Assembly (NCBI RefSeq): GCF_012911975.1
Contig: NZ_SMDQ01000005.1
Span: 1 to 64,000, forward strand
From: Nodosilinea sp. P-1105
Lineage (GTDB): Bacteria; Cyanobacteriota; Cyanobacteriia; Phormidesmidales; Phormidesmidaceae
Length of the DNA stretch: 64,000 nt
Reading direction: 5' to 3'
Shown here one piece after another: positions 49,526-58,827 of this stretch. Both the position numbers and the translations under genes were made by a program. Every line of letters begins with the position of its first letter. Within the stretch, counting starts at the first letter, position 1. The notes below the pieces were generated by a model that saw only the letters and a list, made by a program, of their open reading frames with translations, had not been told where the DNA came from and searched no databases.

Positions 49526-50704
49526 TTAATTAAGGGATTCAACCTCAGACTGGTCCAGGGGTAGCGCTGGCCCTTGTTTGTTTATACTGCTTTGCTTTTG
49601 GTTTTGCAAAGAGGAAATTTGTTGTTGGGCTACCCATTGATGACGATATATCTCATAGAGCGCCATGCCTGTAGCTACCGATGCATTTAGGCTGGGAACT
49701 GTTCCTTTGAGCGGAATTGAGATCAGCTGGTCACAGCTCTGCTGCACCGTCAGGCTTAGCCCCGAGCCCTCGGCACCCACCACTATCACCGTGGGGCGAT
49801 CGAAGTGGGTACGGTGGACGGGTTGACTGCCCTCCGCCGAAAGGCCATAAATCCAGAAGCCTTTTTCTTTCAGAGTTTCGAGAGCCCGCTTTAAATTAAC
49901 CACCCGGGAGACCGGAAAGTGCTCCAGGGCGCCAGCGGCTACCTTCGATACGGTGGATGTAATACCCACAGCCCGTCGTTGGGGGATCACAATACCCTGG
50001 GCTCCCAACGCTTCAGAGGTGCGAATAATTGCCCCTAAGTTATGGGGATCGGTAATTCCATCGGCGGCGAGAATCACCGGTAGACGAGCTGATGCCAGGG
50101 CTCGCTCAATCAGTACATCGATGTCTAAATAGTCGTGGGAAGCGGCTTGGGCGGCAATGCCCTGGTGGTTGGCCCCAGCGGTCACTTGGTTTAACCGCTG
50201 AGTATCCACTTCATCGATCACAGCCCCATTGGCCTTTGCTTCGTCAATCAATGATAAGAAGCGGGGATCGTAGCGGATGCGAGCATTTACCCAAACTCGG
50301 TTGAGGGGGCGGTGATTTTGTAAGGCTGCTTCCACCGCATGGCGACCATAAATCAGATCGCTATCCTCTTGGGTCTGGCTGTCGGGATTAGGCCCAGCCT
50401 GCGCCCTAATCACCGGTTTGGGCGCAGCCGAGGAACCGCCTCGGCTCTGGCGATCATAGTTGGGCTTGCCGCTGCTGTGGCGTTTATAGCCATCATAGCG
50501 GGGTTTGCCGCTCCCCCTGTAGGGAGAGGATTGCCCATCGCGGCGAGGGGTGTCTCCATCATTGCGGGGCTTGCCACCTTTAGCGGTAGACCGCTTGCCG
50601 TCATAACGAGGTTTGTCGCCTTTGTAGCCCCCCGCCGATTTGCGAGGGGGAGGAGTCGACGATCCGTGGGGTCTACGGGAGGGTTTTTCGGGTGGCATGG
50701 TCAC
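49526..50704 (-). CDS. rlmB: 23S rRNA (guanosine-2'-O)-methyltransferase RlmB, SpoU/TrmH family
   Basis: The 392-residue protein uses SAM to 2'-O-methylate a guanosine in 23S rRNA (G2251 in E. coli). Residues 117-190 form the L30e-like substrate domain ([13 protein letters not shown] onward). The SPOUT domain has the three knots: [35 protein letters not shown] and [25 protein letters not shown] basic, Gly/Lys/Arg-rich tail of about 115 residues precedes it with four K-P-[RN]-Y-D-G-like repeats. Start is GTG at 50704 or ATG at 50698. The gene follows mini-RNase III on the same strand, a pairing also seen in Firmicutes. Confidence 0.92.
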   Translation of the reverse strand: MTMPPEKPSRRPHGSSTPPPRKSAGGYKGDKPRYDGKRSTAKGGKPRNDGDTPRRDGQSSPYRGSGKPRYDGYKRHSSGKPNYDRQSRGGSSAAPKPVIRAQAGPNPDSQTQEDSDLIYGRHAVEAALQNHRPLNRVWVNARIRYDPRFLSLIDEAKANGAVIDEVDTQRLNQVTAGANHQGIAAQAASHDYLDIDVLIERALASARLPVILAADGITDPHNLGAIIRTSEALGAQGIVIPQRRAVGITSTVSKVAAGALEHFPVSRVVNLKRALETLKEKGFWIYGLSAEGSQPVHRTHFDRPTVIVVGAEGSGLSLTVQQSCDQLISIPLKGTVPSLNASVATGMALYEIYRHQWVAQQQISSLQNQKQSSINKQGPALPLDQSEVESLN

Positions 50705-51067
50705 ACCTGACTAAGCAAAGATGGGATAGTGCCCAAGGGGCATCTGTAGCGAAAGAAGCAAGAGCGAAAGACGAACTGTAGCGAAGGGCAATACAATAAC
50801 TGAGAATGCAGGCGATCCCAGGGACTCGCCGAGAGGCCTACCCTAACGGAGCAGATAACAGTGACTAGAAGAACAGGCTGGATAGGGTAGCCTTGTGCTG
50901 GTGATGAGGGTCGGCTTAAACAGAACTCCTAGCCTAGCATGATTAGCCAACTATTCTGATGTCTTCTAGATAGGCTGCACTAACACGAAGTGGCCATTCG
51001 GAGAGAGCAAACCCTAATTCTTGGCCTGGGAAATCTGTAGTCTAAGCCTAACACTTCTACCACTAGC
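50705..51067. other. 363-base spacer between mini-RNase III and rlmB genes
   Basis: No gene. It holds an inverted repeat (AGGCCTACCCTA near 50835 and TAGGGTAGCCT near 50884) and two direct copies of CTGTAGCGAA (about 50746 and 50778). It may contain the rlmB promoter or a structured leader; I do not recognise a known RNA. Confidence 0.4.
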
Positions 51068-51565
51068 CTAGGGCTTTTGACTATCCTTGGTCGACGCTGG
51101 GGTCAGGGCTGGAATTTGGCTTAGGAGATCGGTTAATCGACTGGGATCAGTGAGATAGAGATAGCCCACTAGGGTTTCAAACCCGGTGGCCTGTTGATAG
51201 GTATGCCCATCAATGCGCCTTGGCCCACGGCTAGATGCATTGCGCCCTCGCCGTAGGATATCCTTTTCGGCAGCGGTCAGCAGGGGAGTGAGTTGCTCAA
51301 TGTGAGCGGCTTGTTGTTCAGCCCGCACTAGGCTGACCACCTGACGGTGATAGGCCTGAATTCGCTTCGGTGGCGTTAAAAACAAGCCCCGCACATAAAG
51401 CTCATAAACGGCATCCCCGAGATAGGCCAAAGCTGTCGGCGACAGCTCCTGCACTTGCTGCGGTGTCAAGGCCATGATCTTTTGCTTGTCCATCACCTGG
51501 CGCTGATGTTGCAGCCAATCGCAGCTAGTCGATACGCGCTGATCATCAGCAGCGCTAGTCATCAC
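51068..51565 (-). CDS. mrnC: mini-ribonuclease III
   Basis: The 165-residue protein is an RNase III catalytic domain without a double-stranded-RNA-binding domain, as in Mini-III, which matures 23S rRNA ends. The signature [20 protein letters not shown] gives the catalytic Asp/Glu pair, and [13 protein letters not shown] the second acidic site; [13 protein letters not shown] sits between. The start is GTG at 51565 or ATG at 51562, about 50 bases after the STAS gene stop, so likely co-transcribed with it. Confidence 0.92.
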   Translation of the reverse strand: MMTSAADDQRVSTSCDWLQHQRQVMDKQKIMALTPQQVQELSPTALAYLGDAVYELYVRGLFLTPPKRIQAYHRQVVSLVRAEQQAAHIEQLTPLLTAAEKDILRRGRNASSRGPRRIDGHTYQQATGFETLVGYLYLTDPSRLTDLLSQIPALTPASTKDSQKP

Positions 51566-51616
51566 TAACCATACCCCCGGTGAATGGGTGCTCCAGTCGG
51601 CTGGCGGTGGCTCACC

Positions 51617-52000
51617 TTAACCACCGTTGCTGTCTTGGTTATTGAGATGAGCGATCGCATCATCGACTGAAGGCTGTAGAGACAGAAACTTCTCTAGGCG
51701 CACCAGCTTGACAGTCTGAGTGACCCGAGGATTGGTCACAACCTGCACCGTACCACCATCGGTGGTCGCTTTTTTGACCAGCTGCACCAAGGCACCAAGT
51801 CCAGAACTATCGACAAAGTCAATGGCGCCCAGGTCCAGGATAATGTTCTTGGGGCCAGCCTCGATATACTTGGTCATCACCTTGCGGAAGGCCGGTTCTG
51901 AAAAAGCATCGAGTAAGCCCGTGAGGCGAAACAGTTGATAGGTTCCCCTGACATCGCGGGTGCCTCGTAAACTTACGGTCAGGGTTAGAGATTCAGCGAT
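51617..52000 (-). CDS. STAS-domain anti-sigma-factor-antagonist-like protein, apparent ATC start
   Basis: The 127-residue STAS protein has the switch motif IDFVDSSGLGALVQL, with a phosphorylatable Ser, and an N-terminal strand LTVSLRGTRDVRGTY followed by LFRLTGLLDAFSEPAFRKV. The full domain needs about 40 residues upstream of the first conventional start (GTG, 51880). The only well-placed initiation signal is an AGGAGG at 52007-52012, six bases before an ATC at 51998-52000, which gives (M)AESLTLTVSLRG. No ATG, GTG or TTG is in frame there. Such proteins take part in partner-switching regulation; the target is unknown. Confidence 0.85.
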   Translation of the reverse strand: MAESLTLTVSLRGTRDVRGTYQLFRLTGLLDAFSEPAFRKVMTKYIEAGPKNIILDLGAIDFVDSSGLGALVQLVKKATTDGGTVQVVTNPRVTQTVKLVRLEKFLSLQPSVDDAIAHLNNQDSNGG

Positions 52001-52365
52001 AGGAAACCTCCTCGGTGCTCCAATTCGACAGTTAAATATAAGTCAGGATAGCGGAGTACGCAAGGGGTGGAAATTCCCCCCTGGGTGAACGGCTTACCCG
52101 GCTAGATGTCCTTTAGTTTGACCCATAGCTACACCTGCCATAACGCTTTGGGGTGAGCTACCAAATGCGCGATGGAACGCTGTTGTCCTTGCCTTGATCC
52201 TTTAGAGCATTCTAGCTAGCTGTCCCCATGACTAGGGGTACTGGTTAGGGACAGTGGTCCAATTCAGGAGCCTTACTCTTGTCATTGCCCCCATAACCAG
52301 CCACTACTGGAAAGCTCTAGTAAACTAGCATATAGCGATTTGGCCATATTGTGTTGTAGTAGTCG
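52001..52365. other. 365-base spacer between carA and the STAS gene
   Basis: No gene is recognised. It carries the strong Shine-Dalgarno of the STAS gene (52007-52012) and a small hairpin CCCC-ATGACTA-GGGG near 52224-52238. The length suggests an independent promoter for the STAS gene. Confidence 0.45.
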
Positions 52366-53526
52366 TTATTGTCTTTGTCGATGGGTACGCATTGATTTGA
52401 CAAACTTAGAGAATAAGTAATCGGCATCATGGGGACCAGGGCTAGCTTCGGGGTGATACTGCACCGAAAACAAGGGCAGGGTTTTGTGGGCTAAGCCAGC
52501 CACCGTCTGGTCATTCAAGTTGAGGTGGGTAATCGCCACCGTGTCTTCGGGAATGGTGGCGGCATCGAGGGCAAATCCATGGTTCTGGCTGGTAATTTCC
52601 ACCTGGCGTTGCAGCCCACAGGGCTGGTTGAGTCCCCGATGGCCAAACTTGAGCTTAAAGCTAGAGGCCCCCAGGGAAAGCCCTAGGATTTGATGCCCCA
52701 TACAAATACCAAAGGTGGGCAGTTGGTGCTCTAGCAGAGCTTTGATGAGGGGGGGAGCTTCGCTTACCGCCGCTGGATCCCCAGGCCCATTGGATAGAAA
52801 AATGCCATCGGGGTGGTAGGCCATGATCTCCTCTACGGTGCTAGTAATGGGGACCACCACGACGCGACAGCCATAGCTGGCTAGTCGCCGCAAAATGTTG
52901 CGCTTGACCCCAAAGTCGATGGCGACGACAGTTAGGGGATCGGCTTGGTCGGCGGTCGCTTCTCCAGCACTGAACTCCCATGGGGATAGGGTGCCTTCGT
53001 TCCACTCGTAGACCTCAGTCGTACTGACCTGGTTTACCAGGTTCAGCCCCGTCATGGAGGGGGCATCTTGGAGTTGACGAAGCAGCTCTTCTGGATCGAG
53101 AATTTCGGTGGAAATGGCGCCATTCATGGCTCCAACGGTGCGCAATTTACGGGTCAGGGCCCGGGTATCAATGCCAAAAATGCCGGGAATCTTATGGTGC
53201 TTTAGGTAGTTGGGCAAAGATTGGGTGGAGCGCCAGTTACTGGGAATGTCACAGATATTACGGGCGATCGCCCCTTTGATATGAGGCCGACTAGACTCTT
53301 CGTCGTCAGGATTGACCCCGGTATTCCCTAACTCTGGGTAGGTAAATGTCACAATTTGACCATAGTAGCTAGGGTCTGTCATCACCTCTTGATAACCGGT
53401 CATGCCGGTGTTAAACACCACTTCTCCCATGACGGTGCCGGAGGCCCCAAAGGACCAACCCTGAAACACCGAACCATCAGCTAAAACAAGGCAAGCGGGG
53501 GGGGCGTCTGGAAAAGCCATGGCCAT
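52366..53526 (-). CDS. carA: carbamoyl-phosphate synthase small (glutaminase) subunit
   Basis: The 386-residue subunit frees ammonia from glutamine for CarB, feeding arginine and pyrimidine synthesis. The N-terminal domain begins [16 protein letters not shown] and includes [15 protein letters not shown]. The class I amidotransferase domain has [26 protein letters not shown] with catalytic Cys275, and [15 protein letters not shown] with His and Glu. carB is not in the window. Start at 53526. Confidence 0.97.
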   Translation of the reverse strand: MAMAFPDAPPACLVLADGSVFQGWSFGASGTVMGEVVFNTGMTGYQEVMTDPSYYGQIVTFTYPELGNTGVNPDDEESSRPHIKGAIARNICDIPSNWRSTQSLPNYLKHHKIPGIFGIDTRALTRKLRTVGAMNGAISTEILDPEELLRQLQDAPSMTGLNLVNQVSTTEVYEWNEGTLSPWEFSAGEATADQADPLTVVAIDFGVKRNILRRLASYGCRVVVVPITSTVEEIMAYHPDGIFLSNGPGDPAAVSEAPPLIKALLEHQLPTFGICMGHQILGLSLGASSFKLKFGHRGLNQPCGLQRQVEITSQNHGFALDAATIPEDTVAITHLNLNDQTVAGLAHKTLPLFSVQYHPEASPGPHDADYLFSKFVKSMRTHRQRQ

Positions 53527-53836
53527 TCAATCCTCTGCACTGGGCGCTCTTTATCCTAAGGCCAAAACTGCGCTTAGGCCCAAGGTTACCGTTTGTTTTT
53601 ATAGCTTGATGAGCCAGTCTGGTCAGACATGTCCCAGATAGAACGTTCAAGCGGTTAAACGTTTTTAAGGTTTCCAGATGGCCTAAACCACTATAACGAT
53701 TACCCTACTTACGGTTAAGCGCCTAACCCTGTGATCATTAAAGACAGATGATTCTATCCAGGGCGACACTTTTTTGACCTCAAAGGGCATCTTGAATACA
53801 TAGACTGATGTTGTGGTGATTGGCTAGATCGTTGGT
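53527..53836. other. 310-base divergent spacer between carA and the retropepsin-like gene
   Basis: It holds promoters for both directions but no convincing pair could be set. AACGTT occurs twice 10 bases apart near 53642-53663. No gene seen. Confidence 0.4.
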
Positions 53837-54724
53837 ATGGGAAAACGCACCATGGGCTGCTTTGGAAAAACAACTCAGACCCTGGGCCTGTTGGGGGCCG
53901 GGTGGATGCTAGCTAGCTGTGGCGTCGCTGGGGATCTATGGCCAGGCATAAATTCTACGGATGGGCAAGGACGACAAGACGCAACCTTACAAGATTCCTC
54001 GGAGCAAGAGGCCCTGCCCCTAGCGATGGATCCAGCTCCGCCTGCAGCGGAGCCATCCCCTGAGCCCCAGAAGCAGCCCGATAGATTTCGGGAGGCCGTG
54101 AATCGGGCCAGCAGTGCCGTGGTAATTGGTCAGTCTGCTCAATCTGCCAGTGACTGGGAATTAGCAGCCAATCGATGGCAACAGGCGATCACCCTGATGC
54201 AGCAGGTACCTAGCCACAGCCCCAACCATGGCCAGGCCCAGGCCAAGGTGCAGGAGTATCAACAGCACCTGGCTGCCGCCCAGGCCCAAGTCTCTCGAGA
54301 ACCGGTGACCTCTCAACCAACCACTGCCCCGGTGGCGGCCTCCCAACCGGCGAATGGGCTGGTGGCCCAGGTGCCGATCCAGCGACGCCAGGGCGGTACC
54401 CCGGTGGTGGCGGTGACCCTGCACGGACAACAGGGGGGCAAGACCTTTCCGATGCTATTTGATACGGGGGCTACGGCAACTTTGATCACCGCTGACATGG
54501 CTCAGGCGGCTGGGGTGGTGGTGGTGGGTGAAACCCGGGCCAGAATTGCCGATGGCAGTGTGGTCACTCTGCCCGTAGGCTATGTGGACGCCATTGAATT
54601 GGGGGGCTTGCGCAAAGAGTCAGTGCGGGTGGCCATCGGCGGCAGCTACGGCCTGTTGGGCCAAGACATCTATGGTGCATACGGCATTGCCATTGGTTCT
54701 CACCAAATTAACCTGCACCAGTAG
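53837..54724 (+). CDS. retropepsin-like aspartic protease lipoprotein
   Basis: The 295-residue protein has a lipoprotein signal ending LASC (Cys28). A helical region at 85-155 (AANRWQQAITLMQQV) is followed by a single-domain aspartic protease fold: VPIQRRQGGTPVVAVTLHG, PMLFDTGATATLITADMA with catalytic Asp209, then ARIADGSVVTLPVGYVDAI, and GLLGQDIYGAY in place of the second conserved loop. Similar clan AA proteins (TIGR02281/gag-asp type) occur across proteobacteria and cyanobacteria. It would work as a dimer in the periplasm; substrate unknown. Confidence 0.85.
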   Translation: MGKRTMGCFGKTTQTLGLLGAGWMLASCGVAGDLWPGINSTDGQGRQDATLQDSSEQEALPLAMDPAPPAAEPSPEPQKQPDRFREAVNRASSAVVIGQSAQSASDWELAANRWQQAITLMQQVPSHSPNHGQAQAKVQEYQQHLAAAQAQVSREPVTSQPTTAPVAASQPANGLVAQVPIQRRQGGTPVVAVTLHGQQGGKTFPMLFDTGATATLITADMAQAAGVVVVGETRARIADGSVVTLPVGYVDAIELGGLRKESVRVAIGGSYGLLGQDIYGAYGIAIGSHQINLHQ

Positions 54725-54776
54725 CGGTAAATTCGTGGGATTATGCAGCAGACCTGGATGAACTGCGACCTCTGCT

Positions 54777-55691
54777 ATGCTCACCGCCACTTTACCGACT
54801 GCTGCCCAAGCCCTAACCGAAGCCACCTCCGTACAGATGGCGGTGGCCATCCAGGTGGAGGGCGTGCAAACTCCGCTAGCCTCAGAGCCGATCCCCACCG
54901 CTTGGGCCACCGCTGGCCAGGGTCAGCCTCCGTTGGTGTTGCTCCATGGCTTTGATAGTTCCCTACTGGAATTTCGTCGGCTGTGGCCACTGCTGACCCC
55001 CCAGCGACAAACCTGGGCGGTGGATTTGCTGGGGTTTGGGTTTAGCGATCGCACCCTCAGCCCCAATCTATCTCCCCTGGCCATTAAACAGCACCTGTAC
55101 AGTTTTTGGCAGCAGCAGATCGGCACCCCCATGGTGCTGGTGGGGGCCTCCATGGGCGGCGCGGCGGCTATGGATTTTGCCCTGACCCATCCCGAGGCGG
55201 TGGCTCAACTGGTGTTGATCGACGCCGCTGGCTTTGCTGCAGGCCCTGCCATGGGCAAGCTGATGGTCCCCCCCCTGGATAGCTGGGCCACAGCCTTTCT
55301 GCGCAATCCCCGAGTGCGGCGCAACATTAGCCGCCAGGCCTATTTTGACAAAAGCCTGGTCACCCCTGATGCTGAACTGTGCGCTGCCCTACACCTGGAC
55401 TGCGATCGCTGGAAAGAGGCCCTAATTGCCTTCACCAAAAGTGGTGGCTATAACTTTCTGGGCCCTAAAATTCCTGATATTACCCAACCCACCCTAATTC
55501 TCTGGGGGCAGCAAGACCGAATTTTAGGCACCAAGGATGCTCAGCGATTTGAAACCGCGATCGCCCATAGCCAACTGGTCTGGATTCCCCAATGTGGCCA
55601 TGTTCCCCACCTGGAAAAACCCAAGGCGACAGCGGAGGCGATTATGCAGTTTCTAGACGCTACTGTCGCTGCCAATGGAGGAATAGGTTAA
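54777..55691 (+). CDS. alpha/beta-fold hydrolase
   Basis: The 304-residue protein has LVLLHGFDSSLLEFRRLW (oxyanion His-Gly), DLLGFGFSDR, the nucleophile elbow LVGASMGGAAAMDFAL with Ser125, the acid in LILWGQQDRILG and the His in IPQCGHVPHLEKP. The catalytic triad is complete. Most similar to cyanobacterial and plastid-type hydrolases of unknown substrate. It follows the retropepsin gene by 52 bases on the same strand, so the two may form an operon. Confidence 0.85.
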   Translation: MLTATLPTAAQALTEATSVQMAVAIQVEGVQTPLASEPIPTAWATAGQGQPPLVLLHGFDSSLLEFRRLWPLLTPQRQTWAVDLLGFGFSDRTLSPNLSPLAIKQHLYSFWQQQIGTPMVLVGASMGGAAAMDFALTHPEAVAQLVLIDAAGFAAGPAMGKLMVPPLDSWATAFLRNPRVRRNISRQAYFDKSLVTPDAELCAALHLDCDRWKEALIAFTKSGGYNFLGPKIPDITQPTLILWGQQDRILGTKDAQRFETAIAHSQLVWIPQCGHVPHLEKPKATAEAIMQFLDATVAANGGIG

Positions 55692-55825
55692 TCCCTACTA
55701 GCCTAGAGTAAACTGTGGGTTGGTCAAGAACCTCCACCACTGCTAGCAAATAAACTTTGCCGACGTAATGTGTGGTGCTGCCAACCCACAGTAGGGGCTA
55801 TCTTAGGTTGTCCAACAACATTGGC

Positions 55826-58570
55826 CTACAGCCATGGCAGAATTGAGGGTAATTGTCGATTGATGGCCGCCGAATATCGTCTAGCCCCAGCTACAGAGGG
55901 GTGGCCAATGGAAGCCACATTGCAAACCGTACCGTTAGACACAAGATTGGCATTCGCCTCGCAGGCATGAGCTCTGGGTCCTGCGATCGCTGGGTTATCT
56001 TCAGGGCTTAGATCGAGGCCAATGCCAAACAGCAAAGAATTGGGGGCAAAGATAGCATGGTCTTCCCTAAAGTTAGGATCAATAAAGAAAATACGAGTGC
56101 TATCTAGGTCAGCATTAACCTCATCAATGGCCCGGTTAATAGCATCATGGGCCAAGTCTCGAAATTGCTGACAGCGTTGTTGTACCCGATTCATGGCTTC
56201 CCGAGTAGCCAAATGACCGGCCACACTCTTTAGCAGGAGTGCTGCCATCAAGGCCTGAAATCGTAAGTCGTTTCGGCTGGACTGACTGAAAATTTGGAAA
56301 TAGCCTGTGACCACAACCTGCGCTTCAGGAAAAGCCGTAACTGTCTTTTCTAACAGAGCCTTCATGCCGTCATAGCAGGCTTGCTCGATCAGGGGTTCTA
56401 AATTATCACCGACAGGATTGAGAATTGTCCGGATATCGACATCATTGATGCCACCATCTAGCAAGACTAAATCAACGGATGAATCCTGTTGCTGCGTCCC
56501 CAAAAGAGCGTCTACCTGCTCTAAGATTGTCGGCCTAGCACTGGGGATTTCCCCCGGCAGCTCAATCCAACCCTCATTATCGTGGGTCGGGGACAGACCA
56601 AGACCAATGACCGCCCCAGAATGGGCTTTCACATCCTTATAAATTCCGATGTGCCCGGCCCGATTCGCAAGGGTGTTTTCCAGAATCGAGTGCATTTTCT
56701 CAGCATCCTGCAACCCTTGTCCCCACTGAATGGAGTCGCCTACCACCACTAACCGGAAGGTTTTGAGGGTAGCAGATAGGGGATCAGAGGCAATTCCTGT
56801 GGGTAAGACCGCTTTAACCGTAATCGGTTCCCCGGCCGCATTCGATTCGGATTGAGCGGGGCGTTGGAGGATAAATCTGACTTCAGAAGCGTTGACGAAA
56901 GTAATGTCTGGCATTTCTTCGTCATTCACCACCACCCGCAGATTGGGCACAAAACCACTGCCGATTAGCCGGGTTTCTTGACCGGGAACCAGCTGGGGAC
57001 CGGCTTCAGCCTGGAGCAGTTGTTCAAGTTTAGGCACAATCAGCAGTTCTACCCCATTAGACTCTGCCCCATTGGACTGATCGCTGTCGGGGCGGCGGAC
57101 AGTCACTTGCCGGCGGCCCCCCTCTGTAGAGGGCACCTGGAAGCGCAATAAGCCGTCTGAAACATAGGTGGTGGGGCAGGGTTGACCATTGAGGAAAACC
57201 TGATCGTTAGAACTAAAGCGATCGCCGTGCACCTGTACCGTTTCCCCCACCTGGGTTCTGCTAGGATTCAGATGTTTAATCGCTGGCTCCGTTAGCTTCT
57301 GGCGAAAAGCGTCTGGGTCGATGGGGGTAAAACGGGTGGCCTCGCTGCCATGGTGCTCACCCCGTTGTCCCTCGGTTCCATCCTGGCCGCGATTACCGTT
57401 CTGGCCGGGCCTGCCTGCCACGGCACTGTCCCTAGGGCTACAGATGCGGATACCAATCCCTTGATCAGAACGCCCAATAGCCCCTCCCTGACCACCACTG
57501 CCACCCCGGCCGCCACGTCCCCGCTGGCCGCCGCGTCCCGCCGAAACATCGACGTAGAAACCGTTGCTGTATTGATTGATCATGGGCTGGGGCATGTAGA
57601 AAGCAATCTTGCCGCCATCACCGCCGTTGCCACCGTTGCCGCCATTCCCCCCATGGCCACCGTTGCCGCCATTGCCACCGCTGCCCCCCTGGGTGCAGCT
57701 TAGATAATTCCAACTGGAATCAAAGCCTCGGGCACCATGGCCCCCATGGCCGCCGTCACCGCCATCCGCCCCCGGCCATCCGTCCTGTCCCCCCAATTCA
57801 AACAGAGGACTACCCTGCAGATCGAGGGTCCAAAATTCTAGTTCTGGGCCACTGGCACCATCCGGCCCATCACCCCCGTGCTGGCCATTTTGCCCCCGCC
57901 GACCATGCCTTACTTGCGTATTGCGGTTAGGTCTGGGAGGTAAGCCCGGCCGATTCGGGCGTTCATCAGGTTCTGGAGGTAGATAGTCGGGCTCGGGTTC
58001 TTCCCAGGTAAAGGCCACATTGTTGCCCACCTGAATCTTCTCGGCCAGAACCGTCAGATAGCGGTTTTGCCCGGTGAAGATCACGGTAGTGTTGTCTTCT
58101 AGGATGATTTCGGTGGCAGCCCAATAGGCATAGGGAATTGGCAGGACACTGGCCGTGAAGCCGAAAATGCCTGTCGGTAAGGGTTCGGGGTTAAGCAACC
58201 GGGCAATGCCCCCCATTTGTTCCAGTTGGCCCGTTGCCGCCGAGGGCCGTAGGACATTGTGAAAAGTCACTTCACGGCCATAAAGGGGGTTGCTGCGTTG
58301 TCCTCTGGTCGGTCTTAGCTGGGGCCGTAGTAATCCTGGCATTGGAATCACATTGCCTGACAGGCGCAAGGTGCCCAGGGTGGACAGACTATCAATGCCC
58401 CTCTGTTCTAGTAGGGCTTTGTGCTGTAGCATCTTTTGTCGAGTTGCAGCATCGGCCGCTACAAAACTGAGGGGAGTAATGTTGAGAGTACGAATATGTC
58501 TGCGCAGATGATTTAAATCTATTGTTGTGGCACGCCGATTTAAGGGCTGTCTAGGTGTCGTAGTGACCAT
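55826..58570 (-). CDS. collagen-like / IPT-TIG / SGNH-hydrolase multidomain protein
   Basis: The protein has 914 residues from the ATG at 58570, which has AAGG eight bases upstream; an ATG at 58663 would add 31 residues but lies in a palindrome. Order: an unknown domain to about 215; a collagen-like Gly-rich region (about 240-425: GGNGGNGGHGG, GQNGNRGQDG); IPT/TIG-type beta domains (about 455-525, IKHLNPSRTQVGETVQVHGD; and about 530-600, LVPGQETRLIGSGF); then an SGNH/GDSL hydrolase with LVVVGDSIQWGQG (Ser613), DGGINDVD (Asn709), and GHPSVAGARRYS (His890). No clear signal peptide. It probably deacylates or deacetylates a glycan or lipid; target unknown. Confidence 0.75.
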   Translation of the reverse strand: MVTTTPRQPLNRRATTIDLNHLRRHIRTLNITPLSFVAADAATRQKMLQHKALLEQRGIDSLSTLGTLRLSGNVIPMPGLLRPQLRPTRGQRSNPLYGREVTFHNVLRPSAATGQLEQMGGIARLLNPEPLPTGIFGFTASVLPIPYAYWAATEIILEDNTTVIFTGQNRYLTVLAEKIQVGNNVAFTWEEPEPDYLPPEPDERPNRPGLPPRPNRNTQVRHGRRGQNGQHGGDGPDGASGPELEFWTLDLQGSPLFELGGQDGWPGADGGDGGHGGHGARGFDSSWNYLSCTQGGSGGNGGNGGHGGNGGNGGNGGDGGKIAFYMPQPMINQYSNGFYVDVSAGRGGQRGRGGRGGSGGQGGAIGRSDQGIGIRICSPRDSAVAGRPGQNGNRGQDGTEGQRGEHHGSEATRFTPIDPDAFRQKLTEPAIKHLNPSRTQVGETVQVHGDRFSSNDQVFLNGQPCPTTYVSDGLLRFQVPSTEGGRRQVTVRRPDSDQSNGAESNGVELLIVPKLEQLLQAEAGPQLVPGQETRLIGSGFVPNLRVVVNDEEMPDITFVNASEVRFILQRPAQSESNAAGEPITVKAVLPTGIASDPLSATLKTFRLVVVGDSIQWGQGLQDAEKMHSILENTLANRAGHIGIYKDVKAHSGAVIGLGLSPTHDNEGWIELPGEIPSARPTILEQVDALLGTQQQDSSVDLVLLDGGINDVDIRTILNPVGDNLEPLIEQACYDGMKALLEKTVTAFPEAQVVVTGYFQIFSQSSRNDLRFQALMAALLLKSVAGHLATREAMNRVQQRCQQFRDLAHDAINRAIDEVNADLDSTRIFFIDPNFREDHAIFAPNSLLFGIGLDLSPEDNPAIAGPRAHACEANANLVSNGTVCNVASIGHPSVAGARRYSAAINRQLPSILPWL

Positions 58571-58657
58571 AGTGTTACCTTCAAACTTGAGCATAAGCGA
58601 TAGCAGAGACGCTATGCCCCATAGCCTAGGCAGACTAGCCGCCAGATGTCTGTGGGA

Positions 58658-58683
58658 AAACATCTGATAAACATCAGGTGTTT
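58658..58683. promoter_or_regulatory. 26-bp palindrome in a divergent promoter region
   Basis: AAACATCTGAT and ATCAGGTGTTT pair over 11 bases with one mismatch around AAAC. It lies 88 bases before the SGNH-protein start and 145 bases before the ATPase start, so it is well placed as a shared operator. No regulator gene is identified. Confidence 0.5.
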
Positions 58684-58827
58684 GGGAGAGGATCTGGGGG
58701 TGTAGTTTGCTTCCCTTGAGAGTGGGAACTTTGCGATCTACCGAATCTGAATCAATGTCCGAAATCCTTTACTGAGGCGGTGTATTAGAGAAGTAAGACA
58801 GAGATTAACTACTAATAGCTTGGTTCC

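Noticed and set aside
58571-58663. Longer N terminus for the SGNH protein from the ATG at 58663, with a weakly hydrophobic stretch
   Set aside because: That ATG lies in the palindrome, has no ribosome site, and the ATG at 58570 has AAGG; kept only as an alternative.
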